The notes under the pieces: generated by a model | What the model saw: the letters and a program-made list of their open reading frames with translations, nothing else | Told to the model about the DNA's origin: nothing | Databases searched by the model: none | Translations under genes and position numbers: made by a program | Assembly (NCBI RefSeq): GCF_004151485.1 | Contig: NZ_SBFF01000009.1 | Span: forward strand, 186,001 to 250,000 | Direction of reading: 5' to 3' | DNA: 64,000 bases | Source: Sphingosinicella sp. CPCC 101087 | Lineage (GTDB): Bacteria; Pseudomonadota; Alphaproteobacteria; Sphingomonadales; Sphingomonadaceae | In this document: positions 42,852 through 52,853 of the stretch, piece after piece | Numbering within the stretch: the first letter of the stretch is position 1 | Layout: each line of letters starts with the position of its first letter

Positions 42852-43946
42852 ATGAAGAGCATTTCGTCCCCCAGCGAAGCGCAGCGCGCGACCACGACCG
42901 AGGCGGTCCGGGAGATTCCCCGGCCGCTGCCGGACGGCGGCCGGGCGGCGCATCGATCAAACTGCCTGAACTGCCGCGCTGCGGTGCAGACCCGCTATTG
43001 CGGCGAGTGCGGGCAGAAGGTCCATGTCCACCGTTCGGTCGGGGCGATCGGGCACGATCTGGTTCACGGCGTGCTCCATCTCGACGGCAAGTTGTGGCGG
43101 ACCCTTCCGCTGCTCGTCTGGCGTCCGGGCGAACTGACCCGACGCTATGTGGAGGGCGAGCGGGCGAAATTCGTGTCGCCGCTCGGCATGTTCCTCTTCG
43201 CCGTGTTCCTCATGTTCGCGACCCTGTCCATCTACGGCCTCTCGCTCGCGAGCCTGGACCTCAGCGCCAGCCCCGCCGGGCAGGGGCTCGAGACGGCGCG
43301 AGTCGAGGTGGTCCGCCAGCTCGACGAAGCCCGCGCCCGACGCGCCGCCCTGGAGCGCGGCGAAGCAGTGCGCAACGCGGACGGAAGCGTCGCGACCGCA
43401 GCCGCGCTGGACAGAGAGATAGAGCAAGCGCAGGAACGAGTCGCACCTCTCCAGGGATTGGCTTTCGACGGGAGCGGCGACAGGCTGGTCGATGCCGACC
43501 TGACGACGACGGGCTGGGCCCGCCTCGACAAGGGACTAAGCAAGCTCAACGAGAATCCCGGGCTGGCCCTCTACAAGATCCAGGCGAACGGCTACAAGTT
43601 TTCGTGGCTGCTGATACCGCTTTCGGTGCCGTTCGTCTGGGTCCTGTTCTTCTGGACGCGCCGCTTCCGGTTCTACGATCACAGCGTGTTCGTCACTTAC
43701 TCGCTCGCCTTCATGACGCTTTTCGGGGTTCTGCTCACCATTGCGGGTTTCGCCGGCGTCGGCGTCCCGATCCTCGGGACCGCCGGCACCCTCGTGCCCG
43801 CCATCCACATGTACCGCCAACTGAAGCAGGCCTATGGGCTCGGCTGGTTCGGCGCACTGGTGCGCACTTTCCTTCTGCTGAACTTCTGCCTCGTCACGGC
43901 TAGCCTGTTCTTCGTCCTGCTGCTCGGGATCGGCGCCCTCGGCTGA
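42852..43946 (+). CDS. DUF3667 zinc-ribbon membrane protein, copy 1
   Basis: 364 residues. A zinc ribbon CLNC...CGECG at about residues 38-54 is followed by a helical block (HVHRSVGAIGHDLVHGVLHLDGKLWRTLPLLVWRPGELTRRYVEGERAKFVSP) and a first span at about 110-130. A variable loop of about 110 residues contains a coiled coil (ARRAALERGEAVRN), and four or so further spans end the protein. The function of the family is unknown. A paralogue at 44904 shares the N-terminal block closely, with a different loop. Confidence 0.88.
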   Translation: MKSISSPSEAQRATTTEAVREIPRPLPDGGRAAHRSNCLNCRAAVQTRYCGECGQKVHVHRSVGAIGHDLVHGVLHLDGKLWRTLPLLVWRPGELTRRYVEGERAKFVSPLGMFLFAVFLMFATLSIYGLSLASLDLSASPAGQGLETARVEVVRQLDEARARRAALERGEAVRNADGSVATAAALDREIEQAQERVAPLQGLAFDGSGDRLVDADLTTTGWARLDKGLSKLNENPGLALYKIQANGYKFSWLLIPLSVPFVWVLFFWTRRFRFYDHSVFVTYSLAFMTLFGVLLTIAGFAGVGVPILGTAGTLVPAIHMYRQLKQAYGLGWFGALVRTFLLLNFCLVTASLFFVLLLGIGALG

Positions 43947-44022
43947 TCAGGCGCTTGACCTGACGCAGCGTTGCGTCCGCCGCAAAAATCCGTCACTGTG
44001 CCGAAAGCAGGGGAGACCGAAC

Positions 44023-44304
44023 ATGCTGGCTTTGATTCTCTTCCTCTCGCTTGCAGGCGCCCAGTCCGCGGCCGCGAGCACGGAAACCGCCGCCGTCGAG
44101 ACCTCCGATACAGCCGCCGCGCAGGAGCCCAGCCGACAGCGGCTGATCTGCCGCTCACGGCCGATGCTGGGCTCGCGCATCGCGCGCCAGCGCGTCTGCA
44201 AGACCGAGGAGGACTGGAAAATCTACCAGAACGATCTCGAACAATCCCGGCGCGACATCAACGACCGCGGCATGAGAGGCTGCACCTCCACCAGCTGCGA
44301 GTAG
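44023..44304 (+). CDS. Small exported cysteine protein
   Basis: 93 residues. AGGGGAG 8 nt before ATG 44023. A signal peptide of about 17-19 residues (AQSAAAS) is followed by an Ala/Thr-rich linker and a short core: RLICRSRPMLGSRIARQRVCKTEEDWKIYQNDLEQ, ending GCTSTSCE. Four cysteines. The CRSxxxxGSRIxxxxVCxTxEEW pattern is one I recall from many small sphingomonad exported proteins. It is 12 nt upstream of the next gene. The function is unknown. Confidence 0.75.
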   Translation: MLALILFLSLAGAQSAAASTETAAVETSDTAAAQEPSRQRLICRSRPMLGSRIARQRVCKTEEDWKIYQNDLEQSRRDINDRGMRGCTSTSCE

Positions 44305-44316
44305 AAAGGGAAGTCG

Positions 44317-44829
44317 ATGCTGCTCATGCTCATCGCCGCCGCCCTCCAGACCGTGCCGACGGAGGCTCAGCAGCTCGAGCCGCTCGCCTGCACCGCGCAG
44401 CCGAACTTCGTCACCAGGGAGCGGTTTCCGTTCGAGGGCGCCGCCTTCCGTTTCTCCGGGACGGTAACCGCAGATTCGCTGCAGCCTGAGGACTTCACCC
44501 CCTTCGCCTCGGTGGCGCTGCTGCAGCAGGGACGGCCGGAGGAACTGTCCGCCGTCCTATCGGTCCAGCCGTCGACCCAGCGCCGCTACGATGTCACGCT
44601 CCGGCGGCTGATCAACAACGAGCTGCGCGAGCGCACCATCATCGGCCGCGTGCCGACGGGAAGCGTGCCCTTCGAGATCGAGATCACACCGGACCGGATG
44701 ATTGTCTTCAGGCTCGGCGAGGTCGTCCGGCGCGTTCCCCTCGGCGACTTCCAGCCCGATGCGATCGTTCTCGGCTGTGCGTCCGGAAGCTTCCAATTCG
44801 ACAATCTCGTCTTCGCTGGCCGGAGCTGA
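44317..44829 (+). CDS. Hypothetical exported protein of the DUF3667 cluster
   Basis: 170 residues; AAGGGAAG before ATG 44317. The first 18 residues are hydrophobic (LLMLIAAALQTVPTEAQQ), a likely signal peptide. The rest is a strand-rich domain (FPFEGAAFRFSGTVTADSL, RRYDVTLRRLINNELRERT, FEIEITPDRMIVFRLGEVVRRVPL, CASGSFQFDNLVFAGRS) with two cysteines (one in LACTAQPN and one near the end). I do not recognise a family. It lies between the two DUF3667 paralogues. Confidence 0.72.
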   Translation: MLLMLIAAALQTVPTEAQQLEPLACTAQPNFVTRERFPFEGAAFRFSGTVTADSLQPEDFTPFASVALLQQGRPEELSAVLSVQPSTQRRYDVTLRRLINNELRERTIIGRVPTGSVPFEIEITPDRMIVFRLGEVVRRVPLGDFQPDAIVLGCASGSFQFDNLVFAGRS

Positions 44830-44903
44830 TTCGCGCGGGGCGGTTCGGAGAAGCCTGTCGACGCCGGCGGGGGGCCGCGCCAGAGTGAGGCGCGAGGAGT
44901 AAT

Positions 44904-46040
44904 ATGGTCTCAGACATGGAGAGCGTCGGCGAAGCCGTGACAGGCGGGGCCATTGCCCGCGCCATCGAGCCGGACGCCGGCGAACAGGTCGAGCGCGCCG
45001 GAGGCAATTGCCTCAATTGCGGCGCCGCGCTCAACGGTGCCTATTGCAGCCGCTGCGGGCAATCGGCCCATGTCCATCGCACAATCGGCGCCTTCTGGCA
45101 CGATCTCCTCCACAGCGTGCTTCATTTCGAAGGAAAGATCTGGCGCACCCTGCCCCTACTCGCCTGGCGGCCCGGCGAGCTCACGCGCCGCTACATCGCT
45201 GGGGAACGAGCGCGGTTCGTCTCCCCGGTCGCGCTCTTTCTCTTTTCCGTGTTCATGATGTTCGCCGTCTTTTCGCTGGTAGGGGGACCGTTCACCTCGC
45301 GCCAAGACGCGCTCACGAACGCGCGAACGGAGGCCGAGCGCGACCTCGGACGGGAGCAGGCACGACGTCAGACCGAATTGAACGAGCTCCGCACGGAGCG
45401 TCAGCAGCTGTCACAGAGAGGGGAGCCGACGGCCGCGCTCGACGACGATATTCGGGAGATCGAGCAGGCGATCGCGGAAGCCGGGGCCGAGCGGACCCGG
45501 ATCATGACGCTCGAGGATCTGTCGCGACCGCGGGCGGCCGGCACGCAAGGCGGCCAAGCGGAGCAGGTCGAAACGCCCTTCACCGGCAACCCCACGGGGA
45601 TCGGCTGGATCGACAAGGCCATTCGAAAGGCCAAGGACAATCCGGCGCTCGTCGCCTACAAGCTGCAGACCAACGCCTATAAGTTCTCCTGGGCGCTGAT
45701 CCCGCTGTCGGTCCCCTTCGTCTGGCTGCTTTTCCTGCACCGGCGCCGCTATCGAAAATATGGCGCCTACGACCACACCGTCTTCGTCACTTATTCGATC
45801 GCCTTCATGAGCCTCGGCCTGATCGCCCTGAGCCTGCTTCGACCGCTCGGCCCAGGCAAGGACCTGATCGAACTGGCGATCCTGATCGTTCCGCCGCTTC
45901 ACATGTACCGACAGCTCAAGAGCGCCTACGGCCTGACGCGATGGAGCGCCTTGTGGCGCACCTTCATGCTGATCCTCTTCGCTTTCACGGCCGGTAGCCT
46001 GTTCGTGTCGCTGTTGCTGACGCTCGGCGGGGTGGGCTGA
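44904..46040 (+). CDS. DUF3667 zinc-ribbon membrane protein, copy 2
   Basis: 378 residues with GAGGAG 5 nt before ATG 44904. Same layout as copy 1: zinc ribbon CLNCGAALNGAYCSRCG at about residues 36-52, HVHRTIGAFWHDLLHSVLHFEGKIWRTLPLL, a first span near 115, and a central coiled coil with Glu/Arg/Gln runs (about 140-205). Three or four C-terminal spans follow, with HMYRQLKSAYGLTRWSALWRTF matching HMYRQLKQAYGLGW in copy 1. The middle loop is unrelated. The final gene of the cluster; a terminator follows at 46142. Confidence 0.88.
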   Translation: MVSDMESVGEAVTGGAIARAIEPDAGEQVERAGGNCLNCGAALNGAYCSRCGQSAHVHRTIGAFWHDLLHSVLHFEGKIWRTLPLLAWRPGELTRRYIAGERARFVSPVALFLFSVFMMFAVFSLVGGPFTSRQDALTNARTEAERDLGREQARRQTELNELRTERQQLSQRGEPTAALDDDIREIEQAIAEAGAERTRIMTLEDLSRPRAAGTQGGQAEQVETPFTGNPTGIGWIDKAIRKAKDNPALVAYKLQTNAYKFSWALIPLSVPFVWLLFLHRRRYRKYGAYDHTVFVTYSIAFMSLGLIALSLLRPLGPGKDLIELAILIVPPLHMYRQLKSAYGLTRWSALWRTFMLILFAFTAGSLFVSLLLTLGGVG

Positions 46041-46141
46041 ACCGAGGCACGGCCTTCGATGCCACCCCGGGCACCGCAACTCCCCTTGTCACGGACCTGT
46101 AGGGGTTCGCGCAGCACGCGCCGTGCTGCCGTGCGAAGCAA

Positions 46142-46175
46142 AAGGGCACCGCTATCCGTCGATAGCGGTGCCCTT
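46142..46175. terminator. Perfect bidirectional hairpin between DUF3667 copy 2 and ftsH
   Basis: AAGGGCACCGCTATC (46142-46156) pairs perfectly over 15 bp with GATAGCGGTGCCCTT (46161-46175) around a CGTC loop. On the minus strand the stem is followed by TTTTGCTTC, giving a U tract for ftsH; the plus side has fewer Ts. Two weaker hairpins lie at 46082-46105 and 46111-46129. Confidence 0.85.
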
Positions 46176-46197
46176 GCCGAGCGAATGAAAACCTGGG

Positions 46198-48159
<1,962 letters not shown>

Positions 48160-48334
48160 CGTGTCGCGTCTCGCTTTCGTCTCAAGCCACGGCGTAACGC
48201 CGCGGCCGGCGGGCGCCTATGCCCCTTCCGGCGAAGGGTGTCCGGCACACGCCCGTCTGCAACGCCTAGATAGGTGATGAGACGCGGTGTGCAATGTAGT
48301 AAGCGGGCGTGAACGCCAGCTTACCAGGCCCCAC

Positions 48335-49327
48335 TCACACGCGCACCAGCATCTTGCCGATATTCGCGCCGCGGAACAGGTCGAGGAACGCCTCTGGCAT
48401 GTTCTCGATGCCGTCGCGAATGGTCTCGCGGGACCTGACCTGCCCGCCTTCGATCCAGCCGCCCATGTCGCGATAGAAATCGGGCATCCGGGCGAGGAAG
48501 TCGAAATAGAGGAAGCCCTTCACGGTGATGCGCGCCGCGATGATCCGCATCATGTAGCGGAAGACGTGGCTGGGGCCCTTGTTGTAATCCTCGATCATGC
48601 CGCAGATCGGAAAGCGCGCATTCAGGCGCGCAGCGGCGAAGGCGGCGTCGAGATGATCGCCGCCGACATTGTCGAAATAGACATCGATGCCGTCCGGCGC
48701 GGCTACCATGAGCTGCTTCAGGACCGGCCCCGCCTTGTAGTCGATCGCCGCATCGGCGCCGAGCTCGCGCACCCAGGCGCATTTCTCCGCGCCGCCGGCG
48801 GAGCCGATCACCGTCAAGCCCTTCGCCTTGGCGATCTGCACGACCGCCGACCCGACCGCTCCCGCCGCGGCCGAGACGAAGACGATATCGCCCGCCTTCG
48901 CCTCGGCGACATGGAGCAGGCCGAAATAAGCGGTGGCGCCGGTGAGGCCGAGATTGCCGAGCCACTGATGGTCGTCCACCGGCAGGTTCGGCACCTTGTT
49001 GAAGGCCTGAGCCGGCCCGGCCGCCGCCTCGCGCCACCCGAGCATGTGGACCACGGTCTCCCCGACCGCGAAGTCGGGCGAGCGGCTCTCGACCACCTTG
49101 CCGACGGCGCCGCCCTGCATCGGCTCGCCGAGCGCGAAGGGGGCGGTGTAGCTCTTCACGTCGTTCATCCGGCCGCGCATGTAGGGATCGACCGAGAGCC
49201 ACTCATTCTCCACCCGGATCCAACCTTCCTCGAGCCCGGGGAGCGGCGTCTCCTTCAGCTCGAAATTGTCGACGGTCGGCAGGCCGGTCGGACGGGACTT
49301 GAGGTGCCAGGCGCGGGTGGTGGGCAT
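48335..49327 (-). CDS. NADP-dependent MDR oxidoreductase (CurA-like)
   Basis: 330 residues. Zinc-free medium-chain dehydrogenase/reductase: the N-terminal catalytic fold (FELKETPLPGLEEGWIRVENEWLSVDPYMRGRMND), then the NADPH Rossmann motif VFVSAAAGAVGSAVVQIAKAKGLTVIGSAGG (the AxxGxxG at about 157-163) and AIDYKAG. YMRGRM and the later YFDFLARMPDFYRDM are typical of NADPH-dependent alkenal/one or curcumin reductases. The physiological substrate is unknown. It stands alone between ftsH and the DUF2171 gene. Confidence 0.9.
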   Translation of the reverse strand: MPTTRAWHLKSRPTGLPTVDNFELKETPLPGLEEGWIRVENEWLSVDPYMRGRMNDVKSYTAPFALGEPMQGGAVGKVVESRSPDFAVGETVVHMLGWREAAAGPAQAFNKVPNLPVDDHQWLGNLGLTGATAYFGLLHVAEAKAGDIVFVSAAAGAVGSAVVQIAKAKGLTVIGSAGGAEKCAWVRELGADAAIDYKAGPVLKQLMVAAPDGIDVYFDNVGGDHLDAAFAAARLNARFPICGMIEDYNKGPSHVFRYMMRIIAARITVKGFLYFDFLARMPDFYRDMGGWIEGGQVRSRETIRDGIENMPEAFLDLFRGANIGKMLVRV

Positions 49328-49514
49328 GTCTCTCCCCTTTCGTGAGGCCGATTATGCCCGGCGCGGGCAAGGCGGGCAATGCGAAGGCGCGCGGCCTCGC
49401 GCCAGGCACGACGTGGGTGAGGAATAGCCTTCGAGCGGCCGTCGGGCGATCAGACCCCACCGGCTTTTGCCGGCGTGACCCTATCATGGCGCTTCAGGAT
49501 AACGGGCCTGTTCA

Positions 49515-49541
49515 GGAGGGGCCCGGCGGGCGGGCCCCTCC
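49515..49541 (-). terminator. GC-rich hairpin after the DUF2171 gene
   Basis: GGAGGGGCCCG (49515-49525) pairs perfectly over 11 bp with CGGGCCCCTCC (49531-49541), loop GCGGG, 17 nt past the DUF2171 stop. The minus-strand flank lacks a T run, so it is a strong stem without a proven U tract. Confidence 0.65.
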
Positions 49542-49557
49542 CGGTGCTGCCTGGCTG

Positions 49558-50451
49558 TCACTCGTCGTCGCGATAGGTGCCGGAGAAGCTGCGATTGAGC
49601 ACGTGCGGGCCGCGAACCCCGCTGGGCCGCTCGAACAAGGCGCGGCTTCGATCCTCATCGCGCCAGCGTTCCATCGCCTCCTCGGCGCTGAGATTGAGCC
49701 GAACCTTGTCGTCGACCGTCTCCACCCAGCCGCAGGGAATGGAATGATGATGACCGCCCGCATTGGGATCGCTCTTCGTGAGCACGATGCTGTCGCCGTG
49801 CGTTCGATCGACGGTGCCGACATGGCTGCCGTCGGACCCGACCACCTCCATATGCTCCGTCACCCGGCCGAGCGCCTGGCGCTGCTGGCCACGCCGATCG
49901 CGCCAAGCCATGAACTCGCGGTCGAAGCGCGACTGGTTCTCGCGGCGATATTCGTCATAATCGCGGTCGAGCTGCTCGATCTGTCGGTTGCGCCACTCGG
50001 CATAATGGGGATCGTGGCGGCCCGATCGCCCGATCTCCGCGTAACGCCGCGCCGAGCTGTTGAAGGTGCCGCCGGGCGCCACGCCCGCCGCGCCGCGATA
50101 GTCGGCGCCGTACATGGACGAGACCGGATGGACGCCATGGGTTCCCGTGCTGCCGACGTCGAGCCGGTCGAAACGCGGCCCGCCAAATTCGGGATCGTAG
50201 CCGGGAGCGGCGAAATAGGAATCGGGATCGCTGCTCGGCGCATAATCCTCGCCGCCGAAGCCTTCGGCGCGTCCGGGGCCGTAGCGTTCCATCCCATATT
50301 CGGGGTCATCGCGCTCGCCGCGCCAGCCGCGATCGCCGAGCCGCTGCGGGCGAGGCTCCCAGTCGCGGCGGGGGCGCCCTTCGCCGCGCCATTCCCGACC
50401 GCGCTCGCGATCGTGTCCGCGCCCGCGGTCGTGACGGTCGTCATAAGCCAT
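49558..50451 (-). CDS. DUF2171 domain protein with Arg/Asp-rich N-terminus
   Basis: 297 residues from ATG 50451. Residues 1-55 are an alternating charged stretch (YDDRHDRGRGHDRERGREW), and the next 150 are low-complexity Gly/Tyr/Arg-rich segments (FGGEDYAPSSDPDSYFAAPGYDPEFGG, RHDPHYAEWRNRQIEQLDRDYDEY). The last 80 residues form a DUF2171-like beta domain (HMEVVGSDGSHVGTVDRTHGDSIVLTKSDPNAGGHHHSIPCGWVETVDD) of PRC-barrel-like type. Such proteins are common in sphingomonads and may be stress-related; the disordered N-terminus is unusual. A motif TTGC-N6-GCAA lies about 140 nt upstream. Confidence 0.82.
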   Translation of the reverse strand: MAYDDRHDRGRGHDRERGREWRGEGRPRRDWEPRPQRLGDRGWRGERDDPEYGMERYGPGRAEGFGGEDYAPSSDPDSYFAAPGYDPEFGGPRFDRLDVGSTGTHGVHPVSSMYGADYRGAAGVAPGGTFNSSARRYAEIGRSGRHDPHYAEWRNRQIEQLDRDYDEYRRENQSRFDREFMAWRDRRGQQRQALGRVTEHMEVVGSDGSHVGTVDRTHGDSIVLTKSDPNAGGHHHSIPCGWVETVDDKVRLNLSAEEAMERWRDEDRSRALFERPSGVRGPHVLNRSFSGTYRDDE

Positions 50452-50640
50452 TTCACTCTCCTGTTTCGCGATGGTGGCGGAATGGGGAGGAAACGAAGAA
50501 GAGGCGGTGGCCGTTCCGGGCGCGGGACGGTGCGTGGCCGGACCCCGTCGGGCCGCACAGGAGGATTTTTCGGCAGGCCCGGAGCGACGCATTGCAACAT
50601 CGCAAAGCCGTCGCTATCTGGGGCGCCCGCCTTAGGCGAC

Positions 50641-50716
50641 GGGGCCGTAGCTCAGATGGGAGAGCGCTGCAATCGCACTGCAGAGGTCAGGGGTTCGATT
50701 CCCCTCGGCTCCACCA
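50641..50716 (+). tRNA. tRNA-Ala (anticodon CGC)
   Basis: Complete cloverleaf, 76 nt with encoded CCA. The acceptor arm GGGGCCG pairs with CGGCTCC; the D arm is GCTC...GAGC; the anticodon stem CTGCA/TGCAG holds loop ATCGCAC, so positions 34-36 are CGC, decoding GCG alanine. The T arm AGGGG-TTCGATT-CCCCT is perfect. No copy of its 3' end was found downstream, so there is no sign of an integration duplicate. Confidence 0.97.
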
Positions 50717-50918
50717 CGTTTTCAACGACTAGCTTAGCCTATTATCGCGCGGTTGGACTGCGCTCGCTGTTGAGACGTCGCGGTCACCGACATCAAGATG
50801 GTGTCCATTCTGCCGAATATGACGTTCCCAAGGCGCCAGTGGACGTTCACCGCGTCGGTTGTTGCTCATGCTAACGCCTGTAGCATAGGAGGCCAATTCC
50901 TCTGAAAGGCCGGTCTCC

Positions 50919-52040
50919 ATGGTTCGTCGTCGCGTCGCATTCGCATCGATCTTGTCTACTCTGCTGGTCGGGGCCGCCCCTGTGCCAGCGCCAGATTTTA
51001 CAGCCCTCAGCACAGAGCTGGAGCGCCAATGTCAATCGGGCGAGTTTTCCGGCGTCGTCCTGATCCGAAGGCGCGACCAGGATCTGTTCGAGCACGAATG
51101 CGGCGAGGCGGATATCCTGAACAATATCGCGAACACGCGCGCCACGCGTTTCAAGATCTATTCAACAAGCAAGCTTCTCACCGCCCTGACCGTGATGCGC
51201 ATGGTCGAGCAGGGCCAAATGCAGCTTGACAGGTCGATCGCTTCCTATGTGCCTGATGTGCCGGAAGAATGGTCTTCGGTCACGTTGCGCCAATTGCTCA
51301 ATCACACGTCAGGCACTTCCGACCTGACCGAACAACTACTCGCCAATTTCCGCCGCGACCATCCGACCGCCCTGCGCGCGACGCTGGCATCAATCACCGA
51401 GACTCAGCGCCAGCTGAACTCAGTACCGGGCCAAACCTTTGCCTATAACAATTTCGGGTTCGAGCTCCTCGCCGACGCGGTCGCCCAGGCGAGTGGCAGG
51501 CCATTCGGCGAAGTCGTCAATGAGCTGGTCTTTCGCCCCGCAGGTATGACCACGGCCAACATCGAGAGGCCGAATATCGTGGCCGGACATCCTCACATGG
51601 TCACCGAAGCCGGCCTTGCACTCGGTTATAATGGGGAACCCGGGAAGCTCGAGCAGGCCATCAACTATGCATTCGTGCAGCTTGGCGCGGGTGCGGTTCG
51701 CGCAACGGTAGACGATTTCGCCCGCCTGGATGAAGCCTTAGCCGCAGGCCGCATCGTCCGGCCTGAAACTTGGGCGATGATGTTGGCAAATCCGGTCAAA
51801 CCTCCGCAAGGAGACCGTCAGCCGGCGGGCCGCACCTTCGGCCTGGGGGTCTTCGTGACCGAAGTCGAAGGCGTGAAGCTGATCGGTCATACCGGAGGGA
51901 CAAACGGCTTCATCAGCGATTTCCAGCGCTTTCCTCAACATGATGCTATGATGATCGTGCTAGTCAACCGAGGGTTCGCTCGAACCGCCTGGTTGCGAGA
52001 GGGGGTTGCACGCGCACTTGCTCGTACAGCGACGCCTTAG
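50919..52040 (+). CDS. Serine hydrolase (beta-lactamase/class C-like)
   Basis: 373 residues. A signal peptide of about 20-23 residues (LLVGAAPVPA) is followed by a penicillin-binding-type fold. The nucleophile motif is S82-x-x-K85 (YSTSK), the second Y176-x-N178 (YNN), and HTGG near the end supplies the KTG-like triad. The family spans esterases, D-aminopeptidases and class C-like enzymes, so substrate and antibiotic activity are not predictable. AT content is above the neighbours and it lies 200 nt after a tRNA gene, which hints at transfer (inference). Confidence 0.88.
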   Translation: MVRRRVAFASILSTLLVGAAPVPAPDFTALSTELERQCQSGEFSGVVLIRRRDQDLFEHECGEADILNNIANTRATRFKIYSTSKLLTALTVMRMVEQGQMQLDRSIASYVPDVPEEWSSVTLRQLLNHTSGTSDLTEQLLANFRRDHPTALRATLASITETQRQLNSVPGQTFAYNNFGFELLADAVAQASGRPFGEVVNELVFRPAGMTTANIERPNIVAGHPHMVTEAGLALGYNGEPGKLEQAINYAFVQLGAGAVRATVDDFARLDEALAAGRIVRPETWAMMLANPVKPPQGDRQPAGRTFGLGVFVTEVEGVKLIGHTGGTNGFISDFQRFPQHDAMMIVLVNRGFARTAWLREGVARALARTATP

Positions 52041-52151
52041 CACCGATGCCCATATTGGTCTCGAGACCTTCCGGCACCTCTTCGCTTGCACTTTGTTGTT
52101 CTGTTCCAAGCCGGGCGATGTCAGGTCGCTGGGCGCATAAAGAGGCCGCGC

Positions 52152-52808
52152 ATGTTGCACGTGACCATGAAGATCCCGCTTGGCCCGAGAACGGCGTCCG
52201 CGCCGGCACATGCCCGCACAGCACTCGCCGCCCTGCTTGCGTGCCTTGCGCTCGCCGCTTGTTCGCAGCCGGACGAGTCCGTGACCGAAGTCGCGGGCGC
52301 GGGACGGGATGCGCCAGCGTCCGTGACGAACACCGGCAACGACGAGAGACCGGATGCCGCCCCTGAGCCGGGTGAGCCGCCCCGGCCGGCAGCCGCGCCG
52401 GATGCCGAAGGAAGGACGATCGGCGGGGACGGTTCGCCTGTTCGACTGTCCACTCTGTCCAGCGGCGATATCGACGGCGCGCAACTCTCCGGCGAGCTGG
52501 CCTGCAGCTTCGGGGGCCGCGATTCCGCGCCCCTTCTCTTTGCCACAGGCGATGTCGCTTCATCCGCCCCCGCCATGGGCGTCGTGAAGGTGCTCGACTC
52601 CGTGGAGCGGGTCGGTGCGCCGGGCGGCTATAATGGCATGGTTCGCGGCGCGACCTTCGCCGGGCGGGGAAAGACGATTCGGATCGCGCTGACCGGCGAC
52701 GGGCCGGTCGGCGCCGGGGAATCGCCGCCGCATCCGGCTACGCTGACCTACGAACGGGCGGACGGGGCGAGCCGGACCATCGACGGGCTCTGGACCTGCG
52801 GCCCATAA
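52152..52808 (+). CDS. Hypothetical lipoprotein
   Basis: 218 residues from ATG 52152 (AGAGG upstream; ATG 52167 is a second option). The signal region ends in LACLALAAC, a clear lipobox, so it is acylated at the cysteine near residue 35. A Pro/Ala/Glu/Gly-rich linker extends to about residue 110. A strand-rich domain follows (LSGELACSFGGRDSAPLLFATGDV, KVLDSVERVGAPGGYNGMVRG, IRIALTGDG) and ends WTCG, with two cysteines. No family is recognised; it is similar in build to the lipoprotein at 8279-8722. Confidence 0.78.
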   Translation: MLHVTMKIPLGPRTASAPAHARTALAALLACLALAACSQPDESVTEVAGAGRDAPASVTNTGNDERPDAAPEPGEPPRPAAAPDAEGRTIGGDGSPVRLSTLSSGDIDGAQLSGELACSFGGRDSAPLLFATGDVASSAPAMGVVKVLDSVERVGAPGGYNGMVRGATFAGRGKTIRIALTGDGPVGAGESPPHPATLTYERADGASRTIDGLWTCGP

Positions 52809-52853
52809 GCCCTTGCGGGTGCCTTGGTCGGCAGAACGCCCAGGCTCAGGCCG

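Noticed and set aside
50592-50605. TTGC-N6-GCAA upstream of the DUF2171 gene as a third PHA operator
   Set aside because: It shares only the outer TTGC/GCAA with the other two and lacks CTGC-N3-GCA; 140 nt from the start. Chance match is likely.
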